Below are positions 12,301 through 24,300 of a stretch of 64,000 bases of DNA, piece after piece; position 1 is the first letter of the stretch, and each line of letters begins with the position of its first letter. The stretch is from NCBI RefSeq assembly GCF_910592395.1, contig NC_088308.1, positions 28,907,501 through 28,971,500 of the forward strand, written 5' to 3'. The notes under the pieces are model-generated. The model was not told the DNA's origin. It did no database searches and saw only the letters and a list, made by a program, of their open reading frames with translations. The DNA comes from Lineus longissimus (taxonomy: Eukaryota > Nemertea > Pilidiophora > Heteronemertea > Lineidae). The translations under genes and the position numbers were made by a program.

Positions 12301-15300
12301 GTCCACAAAGGTTGCTAAGAAGCAACAATTTATTTATTCGTATATTTTCTTACAGGTCCGTTTATGGAGAAAGGTTTTCAAAATCAGCCACAGTTTTTAG
12401 AAAGTGCCCGCTCATTGGTAATCATACTGCCTACGCCACCCAAGTATCCAGAATTTGACGACTTGTCCAAACGTGTCAATGAATATCTTAAAAAGCCACC
12501 CTTTAACATGAAAAACCCATTCGAAGAATCAGGCATTGAAATCATCGTAAGTAGCCTCGTTTTGAAAGTCGTCTGCTTATTAGCTTCTTCTCTTGATTTC
12601 AGGGATGGCTGCGGGTGAGGATAAGGCTGATATGTCCAATATTCACGACCCAATGAGGTCAATTGTTATTATTCTTCCCTCACCACCCAAATATCCAGAT
12701 TTTACGAGGTTCGCTGCTGTAGTGAACGACTATCTCGAAAATCCTCCTTTTAACTATTTTAAAAGCCCATTTGGAATTGATAAAACCGTAAGTAGTATGC
12801 ATGATAAACCACTAAACCCTCTTGACCTTTTTACATGATACCTAAAGACGTCTATCCTCCTGACTTTAACACTTTAAGGACTGAAAACTGAATCATCATT
12901 AAAGGGCCAGAGAACCAAAGCGGCTGATATTCTGATTTCATTGCTTTATAATACATGGCAATACGATGCACGATTAACTAAGTGGTGATGGTAACGTCTT
13001 CTCATCGGCCACCGTAGCAAGCCAAGGTTTAAACTTGGTGTATCCATCCTTGTTCTTCAAGCATGGCTGCAAAGCTGTTGAACGCCTGCGAGAGACAATA
13101 CTGCGCTTTTGGTGCCTGATAATACATCGAGCAGGCGTTGGTTCTCTACCCTCTTCTAAACACAATTATCTCACAAACTGAAAAGTCAAATCAAAAATCA
13201 AAATGTTTCTAAAAGCAGAGAGATAATTGATTTTTTAACCTGAAACTATTAAAATGGTAAGAATATCAGGCAGCGAAATTCGTTGTCAACCATTAATGGA
13301 AATGGCTCACTTTATCGTGATTATCAAATGACTCAAAAAGACATCAGAACTGAAAGGTAATTCTTGTTAACACGTTGCAGCTTTTTCATCAAGCAATGTC
13401 GATTTCCTAAATGTTGCTGTTAGTGTAAAACTATCAACTATCTACCAGAAAAACAGTCCTTAAAGCATTAAAATGTTGCTTTCTTCTTTCCCTACACTGG
13501 TTTGGGATCAAACTCTCAGTTCTAACAGACAAACGCCCGCATAAACATTAAAACATAACCTTCTCGTTTCAAATTGGGACTTTTGTAGGCATGCCAATAC
13601 GTCCATAAACGTTGTAAACTTGTAAAGTGTATCTCATCTTATCAAATGAAGCACTGAGGAACACTTTATCTTGACGTCTTCTAAAACAAGCCACGTGGTG
13701 TTACCGCCCATTTCCCTGGCGGTTGACTCAGCTACATTATGGTGAAAAGACCAAGAACATCAAAAAAGATAACCTGGTCTTATTCATCGTTCATGATCCT
13801 GGACTTTCACTTAAACCTTGGAGACCTAGAGGCACTGCCCTTTAACAACATCTAACGTTCCTACTAACAGAGTGAAACCTTTGTTCCTCTCTCTCCTGTC
13901 ACCAGGTAACGTGAATCGTCTGGCGCAACATTTCCCCCAAGAAGTAGAAATTAAGCAAGCTTCAGAATGTGAAGTTGTGCTCGACTTTGCACGTTACCAT
14001 TGGTGAGAGTAGACATGTTCGGGTGGGGGACAAACGTTTGGACAACTACCAGTTTGGGGATCTTTAACAATGTGGTTTTCGGTGGTCTGGTCGCTGTTGT
14101 TCATAAGAAGTTAAGTGGTTGTTTTGGTGTTAACTTAAATGAGTTCTCGCTCAGCTAAGCCTGTTGTACTTAACGCCTATTTAAAGTTAATACCAAGTTA
14201 GCGAGCAGCTTGTTTTGAACAACCACGCCCTGAATGCACACTCTGGTTTGGTTTGAATCATTCACCAGTAGCACTTTATGTTCTTAGATTCAGTTTTCCT
14301 CATTGCTGATAGGTGGAATAATCTGGAAGGGTGCTTGGTCATGCTTTGGTATAGATCATCACATCAGCACGATTAAATGTTTTTAACCGATCATAGACAT
14401 CACACCGACTAAAACGGTTTTAAAGACTCGGTGTCGGGACACGCGTCGTGTGTTTCTCTCTTTTGTTGTAAAACTGGGCCCGGCTACTCAGTCGACGTTA
14501 GTGATAACGTTACCGTTAAGTACTAACGCTACAATTCAACGTCTCGTGAAAGGAAATGAAATTTAGTGAAGAAGATGACGATGGTTGAGTTAGCGGTGGC
14601 GCTTGTCACTAACGCCGATTGAGCAACTGGGCGTTAAAACAACTCTTAATTGTTGAATTTGAAGAAAAATATATATCATTGGTAAAATGTCAATTGTGTT
14701 CAATGCATGTTGGTTAAATAAGACACTTACTTCTCAAAATGATTCCCGTTATCGTTTCAATACAAAGAGCTAATACTGCGTAATATCTGTAATATTTAGA
14801 TTGATACAGCACTTCTGAACATACTAGTATCTACCGATCGTTTGATTGCATTTGGATTTTATCCATTTTGTACTTCACACGTTGTTTAAAGCATGATCCC
14901 CAAAACATTGATGTTAAAGCCAACGTTTAATCTCCTATGCATGTTCCAGTCTTCTCCTGGTATCATCAACTCCCTCCAAAGCAAGCTCACCCCTCCTTGT
15001 GCTTGAGAATGATATGTGGCAAAAATCTCAAAAAATCTTCTTCTCTCCAGTCAATATATGATTTTGATCCGCATGATCCGAACACCTAACCCATAATTAA
15101 ATGTCAGATTATAATCAAAAGACGCTCCTGATTAGGAATTAGTATTTTCTGAACAAATCAAATCGACCAAAAGCCCAGGAGTAGTCGTTGGTTAAATCGG
15201 ATTTTGCACTGAGGAGTGATTTCAAGAGTTAATGCTACGGTTTCAGTTTTTTTCAGTTACATTTTTATCAATAAAATGCTACACTATTAATCTGCTTTTC

Positions 15301-18300
15301 TTGTCACGTGTTGAATAAAACAAACTAATGTACAGGCAGCGAAGTTGAAATTATCAACTGAAATCAAATGAGTTTTTGCCAAACACGAATTCATGGCGTT
15401 ATCGGGCAATCTAACTATCAAATATCCGACTTTTTCCAAATTAAAAAGGTGAATTCGTGAAGAAAGTCTAATAGCACTCAGTCTGAAAAGGAGTAAGAAA
15501 TCTTAATATGCTAAAATGATAGGTGGCTTGATAATGGTCTTATCTCTTGTTGACAAATTTCAATCCAAATGGTGCTGGTTTTGAATATCGACTTTCTGAG
15601 ATTCTTAGTTAAGATCTCAACTAAGGACTTCACTAAGGACTCTTGTAAAGATAAAAATCCGATGGCAATTTTCGACCTGGCGTTAACAAAAATGACAAAA
15701 GACCTCAACAGCGAAAAACCAGCCAAAGTTGCAAGCCTAAAACGTCTTTGCACCAAGGGGCCCTTTTTACATACACTAGTTTGTAGTGCTGTTAGTTTAT
15801 CTTAGCCAATTCTGGTCAGTTGGTGTTTTACTATGAATGATGTATAACTTGACATGATCGAGTCGGCATATCTTCCTGGGATCGCCGATCACCCGTTTCT
15901 GCACTTTAGCAATAACCAAACGACCCATGAAGCCAGACTAGTGAAGCAAGGTGTAGCCTCCCAGTGTTGCCCCTTTAGTCTGCTCTCCACATTGCACCCT
16001 TAATGTTTGTCATTTCTAGGTGGTTGCTCACTGATGGTCTAGGTATGTGTCCCCTTATTAACTTGATTGACCAGTCATCTGTAAACCATTAACGTATTAT
16101 GGTGAAAGGTCGCCAAGTTTAGACAGGAACGTAACTTTGGCATTCTTTGTGGTAGTCAGTTATCTGGCGAGGCGAAGGCCAAGTATACCCTTGACCAGTG
16201 TGTCAATGCAGAAAGAACGGGTCATGGTGTCTTATACCTCAGCTCCTGAATACCTATCGAGCCTGTCGTATTCTGCTAACAGAGTCGACCATGAACGTCT
16301 ACCATTGGTAATCAATGATACCATACCCCATCCTGGCACTCCGCTTCTCGATATTTCAAACGAAGGAGTGAAAAAAAACCTGAATCTCAGGATGACCTTA
16401 CCCCAGATATAATCATAATCACGGTCCCACCTGATTAACACTTTAGTTTTAGCAAGGAGATATCGCATCTAATTCGCCACGAACTACCTCCTAAACCATG
16501 GTAGTTTTGATGACAAGTAGGACTCCCGATAAACTATTAACTTACTGATGCTTGTGTAATCACTGGTTTTATCACTTCCCGAACTAAAGTGTGAACAAGA
16601 TGGGTGAGAAGGTTGAGCCCTGACTATTTCTTTCTTTTCTTCTTGTGTAATACACTCACGGTATACTTCAGATTCCAATGGAAGCGGGCTATCTCTATGA
16701 TGCTGTATGGCTCTATGCAAAGGCTGCTCACAAGCTACTAGAGATGGGGGAGAGGGTAGATGATGGAAGAGCCATATTCAAGGAGTTACGTGGCAAGGAG
16801 TACATCAGTAAGTGTTTTTCGTAAAGGAAGAGTATAGGCAGGAGCCACATGGGCCAGATGGATGACGTTACACCAGGTCTCCAATTGATGTCAGTCAAAT
16901 GATGGAGACTTATGTATGAACTGTGTAGTAACGAATAAAGGTGCAGACTATAATATTTAAGAAGTTGGTTAAGTGTGTATTTGTGAGTTAGTAACATATT
17001 TGACCACTGCGTTCGCAGCCGTGTCGAGTTCTGGTATGAATAGAGTAGACGTTGATATGGACAATCAGCCAGAAAGCTGAAGGTATTGAATGTTTCTAGC
17101 GTTGAGCAATCTATCTTGAAAACTACTTAAACTTGTATTCCCGAGTTGTTAGAGAAGATCAGTTATAAATGGAACCTTGGTGAACATAGTGAATGATGGC
17201 TAACGTATTCCCCAAGGGGGAGAATAAATGGTATATCTGGTCGCAGAGCGGGATGTTCAATCAATATTTGATTCATGGTCTGCGGAAGGTTTAAATTTAA
17301 ATCCGTGTTTTGAACAAAACATTGCAATAATTAATAAGTTCTCTTGAATTTAATGATATTACTGTCTTAAGTAGGCAGATTAAACAGACTTATACGAATC
17401 TTACTTTGAAACAAGACAATGCTTTTAGTATGAATATTTAAGTGGATTGTATCTCTCCATCTGGGTAAATGTAAAGGTTACGTGGAAGGAAGAGTCAACA
17501 GAGAGAGGAGATGGAGCATTATCCGGTATCAAGCAGACTCCTTCCCTCTCGCATCCTTAATGGAAAAGATCATTTGTTTGATTGTAACTTAGTGTTTCAC
17601 TTCGATGTTTTCGTGTGATGTTGAAGTGATGCTTTGATGTGATTCTCTTGTGGATTGACCAAGGACGCGACATTCATCCGCCAAACAAAAGATCAAACAG
17701 ATAAATCGAAGAGCTTCTGTCATTTAGAAACAACTAAGTGACAAAAACGGTTAAAGACATCAATCAAATTCATTAAAAGCGACGATCGAATGAGATATTG
17801 CTAAAAATGGGATCTGTTTTCAATCATACTCTCTGTCACCTTCTTGTAAGGTTTAGTTCCTGTTAAAGGCTTCTTCAGAGGTCACATTCCGTACTCCAGG
17901 ATGACTATCTTTTTCATTAAATAAACCCACACTGATATCTTCCAGGTATTAATGGTTTCGGGAATCGTATTGATGACAATGGTGACTGTGAGGGTAACTA
18001 CACCATCATCGCCCGCCGACCCCCAGATCTGGCCAAGGATCGGAAGAGCTGGGGCATGTACCCGATCGGGGTGTTCAGGCGAGTGGAAGGAGGAAATCTG
18101 GTATGTGTAATCTCGCCACCAGCAAGAGGTCTCCCCACGAATCTGGTCAAACCAACAGCGTTAAGTTCGCCTGAGTTCAATAGATATGATGGGAGCAATT
18201 GATAAAAACGTGCATGGTGGTATTTCCGTTACAATAACAACTCTGATAGAGCGCACTTAATTTGAGTAGTAACTTAGGCCTTGACAAATATCGGCTTTTC

Positions 18301-21300
18301 AATTATGAGTCAATATTTTACAGAGATAACCAATATATGGTAGCAATGAGTGCCAGGCTTCTCTTGGGGACGATTCAAATTATTTTAATGTTTGAAGAGA
18401 AACTCCATCATACCGGTATTTATTGAACTGATAGTGATGTTGACATTCCGATAAAGAGATGTTTACACGCGCTGGTATTGACATCTCCCTGGCGGTAACA
18501 TGATTGATTGAAAGAGATGCCCCCCCCCCGGCTCTCCCCCTGGAACGTGCAGTTTCCATCGCTATTTAGCAACGATTAAGTAGACGGTTGAGTGCCGCCT
18601 CATCGTAGGTATTTGTATGGCTGATTTACATGTATCACATCAGTTTCCTGTCGCTTTAAAAGTTGTCACTAATTGGTTGACCATCTTTAACTACTCCGAG
18701 TAATTGCTACAGACTCCAGCAATCAGCACACTATCTTAACAGTCTTAACCATTTGAATGGCAAAGTGCATGATGACGATGGAGAGTGGCTTTCAGCCTGA
18801 AGCTAGCTAGATATTCCTTTTTAATGAGACCATCAAGTTTAAACATCAGATTTTTTACAGCCACCGCCGGTTTCCGACTATTTGAATAATTTAGGTCTCC
18901 ATCTCGATCTAAACAAGCTCTTTATGAATAGTACATTAGGGTGCTTTCGGCAACGTTATGGCGTTAACAGCACTTCCCATTTAATGTCAACTTCCATTCA
19001 TGTCAAAACACTGTCAAGCTAATCGTGCTAATTGTCTTTTTCAGACGGTGGCCTACTTTGAAAATGAGACTATGCAATGGGTTGGAAAAACCGCGCCACT
19101 AGCTGAGCCAAAGTGTGGCTACTTCGGCAAGAAATGCAACGAGAAAGAATGTAACTAGAGTATTTCCAATAAATCATAACTGGTTTCTGCTTACTGCGCA
19201 CAAAACTCATGTGAAAGTTACACAAAATCGCTCTGATTAGACAGCCCACGGGAAGGTGTGATTTGAGAGTTACAGTTGACCAAATTCCTGCCCCTTCTAA
19301 CGCATAACTAAAGTATCAGAGAATTTTTTAAGATTATCACACTCCTGAAAAACGCATTGCCCTGAAACATCAGGTTACTATTGTATTAATCCTAAGGTCG
19401 CTTCATTACGATGATGATGAAAAAAACTGATCAATATCAGTCTAGAGCAGGCCCTGGTAGTGTTTAATCACAGTATGTAAGCATTTACCTTTGCACGATG
19501 AAGGAGGCCCTTGTCTCCCTCTGAAGGTATCTCCTTCTGACCAACATGTTGCCCCAAGACATGACTACTGACTGACTTAATTCCTTGTTTCCACTCTGCT
19601 TGCAGCTAATACTGAGAAGATTGTAGCAGGCGCCATCGGTGGAGTGGTCCTTCTGGCGGTAATCATTGGCTCGATTATCTACAGGTAACGCTCAATTAAC
19701 AGTAAATGATGCTAATGGTCTATCCCTTTCGTACAACCATTAACAGCGCTGATAATTATGATGAGAATTATGGTAGTGTCTTGCCAATATTTCGGTTTAA
19801 CGAATTGGCTTCGGATTAACCCGTTTGTTGTAAGGAGCTGACAACATGGTTAATGATGTCGCTTTCCCGCCTTAGTTAACCAACTCCAATCTTTGAGATC
19901 AATCATCACAGAAGTATCATTGACTGATTCTTATTCAGAGAGATTTCGCAATGCACTTGGCTGTTGTTCAATGGCTCATTCTATACGTCCACTGCGTTTA
20001 GACTCATCATGGTTGGTGCGACATGTGTCAATGCCTCTTTCACCGACACAAGAGGCGCATCACCCTCGCAAAATCAGAATCTGACAATTGTTGCTTTGTA
20101 TAATCATCCCAAACTGCTGGTCATCTGCAAACACTTACCTCCCTTACAATTATCGCCATCTGCCATCAACGATGTAAACCTTTCGATGCTACCCTGCAGA
20201 ATGATGTGTGTTGGTCAGTAGTTGTTTTAGTAAGTGTACAGAAACGTTTCCCATCACCCACCTGTAAGACGATCAAGGAATACTAGTCTAGGCCAGGAAC
20301 ACAGTAGGAATCAAACCAGAAGGAGAATGCAATTAAGTGATTTATTTCCATCGTTCCATTCCAGGAACTGGAAGTACGAGCAAGACCTGGCCAAGATGTT
20401 GTGGCGTGTCGACTGGAAGGATGTCGTGACGAAAGAGAAGCACCATGCCCTTTGCCAGAACTTGAATTCACTCAACGACTCAAACACAGGCAACAAAGCA
20501 AACGCGGGGAATGCAATGACCCGGGTATGTATCAGGTTGAGCTGTCTGGTGAAAGTAGTCCTGTTTCACTCTTTCCCTTGTAACATGTAGCAATGGCCGC
20601 TTTATCGTTTTAAATAACCAATATCTATCTGCGCTTTTCCGTTAAAAAGCGTTACAAAAACTGTCACTGTTAACATAGATCTCAAGGCGCTGTTGTATTC
20701 AGCAGGTACACCTGAGCTCGAACCATCAAAGATAAAGCAGTGCCCAGACTGCCGTCAGAACCCACAGCCCACGGACTAAGAGCAAGGACTAAGAGTCAGA
20801 AACCTGAACTAGTACGCACCCGTACTCCACGTGGACCATTAATTCATTTGATAGTAAATCGCCCTCTTTATAGTAAATAAGGTGCTTAATAGTAAATATC
20901 CTATTTCGTAGATGAGTTCGCACATACGATCGAGTCTGATGTCCCTGGAGTCGCAAGGAGGCGACTTAGAGCTCAGGCATTCCTTCTGCCAGGTTGGCAC
21001 GTATAAGGGCAACTTGGTCGCTGTGAAGCGCGTCGCCAAGAAAAGCGTTGATCTGACGAGAAATGTACAGAAAGAACTAAAATTGGTAAGGCTTTCGGTT
21101 TCCTCATGACTGATGTGATCCCGTCATTTGTCATCTGTTAACGTATTACCTCGCTCCCCCCTGCCCATGGGCCAAAGTAAGGTTGCGACCTATCAAATTC
21201 TGCCTAAACTAGTTATGTGATGTATCTACCATTGTGATGGGTGCTGGGTTAGTCAAAATGAGTAAAGTTACTAAATTGACGTTATTTCCTCTTGTAAATT

Positions 21301-24300
21301 AATCCATATTTGTTTCGTGAGAGCATTCAGTGTCTAACTCAGTCACTTCTTCCTTCTTGCAGCTCAAAGACATCCGTCACGACAACCTGACCCAGTTTAT
21401 AGGTGCTTGTGTCATGTATCCTAACATAGCTTACCTCACGGAGTATTGTCCCAAGGGGAGCTTGCAGGTAAGAGGAGACGGTCGGTAACATACTCTCCAT
21501 CACCTTTACTTAAACTCTATTGGATCGTTCATATCATCAACGAATTCCTCCTGTATCTATCAGCTTTAGATTTGTAATGAGGGACCACAAACGCAGGACG
21601 TCTATGCCCGTTTCTGCTCCTACTTCTAATAGTTTCGTATTTTTGTGTCTTCAGGATGTCCTAGAGAACGACGATGTGAAGTTAGATAATGTTTTTATAG
21701 CCTCAATAGTCAATGATATTCTGAAGGTAAGGCTCGGACATTCACAAATTGGGAGAGATGCTTGACATAAAGGATTTTGAGAACTTGAAGTGAAGTGAAG
21801 TGGTCGACTTCAATTGACGATGTTCTTCCTTTCCTCTACCAACCCTTACTACTCATTTTTCCAGGGCCTTACTGTTATTCACGAGAGTGAGATCCACTTC
21901 CATGGACGACTCAAGTCTTCCAACTGCCTTATAGACAGCAGATGGGTGCTAAAACTCACCGACTTTGGCCTGTCCCACTTCAGGTCAGGGGAGGACAAAA
22001 AGGAGGATGGCGACTATGCGCATTTTCGAAGTAAGTGAACGAGCAAACAATCCAGCCATCTTGTTGGTTGTGATGTCAAACCAAGGTTATTTGAACCTTG
22101 TGCCTATGAGTGGGCAAGCTAAATAACGCATCTCAGTGGACGTCAGGTCAAGACGGAATCTTCTTCTTGTCTGGGCCGACGACGATGACATTAGACTCTT
22201 TAACCACTTGGTGCCAAACTAGAATGGCACGGAACAAGAATTGAGACAATCATAGTCACATGCCTACATGGCTCCTCTTGTAGAAGTCGTGAGTGAGATC
22301 GTACCAGGACCTGATAACAACTGTCTGTTTTCGCTTCAGGTCTGCTGTGGACGGCACCAGAGTTGTTGCGGAACCCGAGCTGTCCTGGAACTCAAAAAGG
22401 AGACATCTACTCCGTAGCTGTGATACTTTATGAAATTCATAGTAGAAACGGGCCTTACGGAGACACAGAAATGACTCCGCAAGGTAAGTCGATTCAAGTT
22501 CGTGAATCTGTTGTGATTATTATGCTCTTCCAACATTGAAAACCACCTGACGACCTTCACGTAGAGAGAGAAGAAACTTCTCTGAAACATCCTACTTAGG
22601 CATGTCGGAGAGGTGCAGTGGATTCTCTTCCCCTGAGTTTCAGGTTGAGTTGGCCGGAGCTGGTGGAGACATCAAGCTTTTCATCCAATCATCCACATAA
22701 AACTCATCCAGAAAATGCTAAGTTGTATTAGCTTCTTTCAGAAATCATCAAGAAAGTGAAGCATCCCGAGTCCATCCTTCATCCATTCCGGCCACGACTT
22801 GGAAACCTTGACAGCACGGCCAAGTTTATAACTGACTGTATTTCCGAGTGTTGGTGTGAGATACCTCAGAACAGACCAGATATGAGAGGCATTAGGAATA
22901 TACTGAAACCTCTGCAGAAGGGATTGTAAGTTCTCGTTTACACTTCGTTACTTCTGTCAACGGCGGTAAATCCTGCAATTGCTTCCTTTGAGGACTGACG
23001 AGCCATGCTTAATAGTTGTAATAGTTGAGCACTCTTTTTGAACTAGCGTAGCCAGGCTACTCCCTCCCTACTCTCCTCTCTGTTATTCTGCCAAGCTCTA
23101 CAGAATTATAAAGAGCAAATGATGCGGGAAATGACGATTGTAATACAAATGTAAACAAGGCAGTTGGCTCAGTCGTGTCTCGAGGGAGAAGGATTTGAGG
23201 TACGTTACAACTGCTTTAACCAAAATCATGAATATCTCCTAAACCTCTCATTGTAGAAAGTCTAACATCATGGACAACATGATAGCGATAATGGAGCGGT
23301 ATGCCAACAACCTCGAGGGCGTGATCGAGGAACGGACCGAACAGTTGCTCGAGGAGAAGAAGAGAACAGAAGAACTGCTGCATCAGATGCTGCCAAAGTA
23401 AGTACTCTCCAAGTCAGCAGTAACGAATACTTTCCACCTGGGCTAGCTTCTGTCATTTAACATCATGCTGAAGGTGGTATTTGTTTTCTGGTAAATGCTG
23501 TGAAGGGTTTGGATTACTCGACCCTGTTAACACTGCGAGCCATCACAGTGATCTTCAACGATTGTTTCATCTTGTTTACGATTTCTTTGCAGATCTGTTG
23601 CTGAGCAGCTGAAGCAGGGTAAACAGGTCGAGGCGGAGGTGTTTGAGTCGGTCACCATCTACTTCAGTGACATCTGTGGTTTCACTGCCTTGTCATCTGA
23701 GAGTACACCCATGCAGGTATGTGGAACAGATGTTTGGCCCTCTCATTCAAGAATTGAATAAACTCTCAGTTATCTTGACCCTCAATGTATTGACTATGCT
23801 CAGCTTAGCTGCGGAGGCAATATCGCTGGAAGTTCAGTATGTTAGACAAGTGACCTGGATTACTTTGATGAATTGAAGTCTTGCACGTCTGAACTTATTT
23901 GGCAATAAGATAACTCTTGTCTGCTGTCACAGTAGAGAATAGCGATCCTATCCAACAGCCGCAATCAGAACTTCACTAGGTCTATAGTGTTTCAATTAGG
24001 CCTACTGGCCTTACTGTCTAAGCTTCTACAGCATTCACTTATCACTGTTCCCACTGAATCATGAAAATACAAACCTCCTTTCCTGTTGATGTCAACTCTT
24101 CTCCCTCTCGCTTCAGGTTGTCGACCTCCTCAACGATCTCTACACGACCTTTGACTTTATCATCGGCAACTTCGATGTGTACAAGGTGGAGACGATTGGG
24201 GATGCCTACATGGTGGTGAGCGGCCTCCCCACCAGGAATGGCATCAACCATGCCGGCGAGATTGCCTCCATGTCGCTCGCTTTACTGTCCGCTATCAAGA

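Noticed and set aside
12901-13155. Weak inverted similarity agagaacca / tggttctct
   Set aside because: Only about 9-12 matching bases with many mismatches; not enough to call an element.
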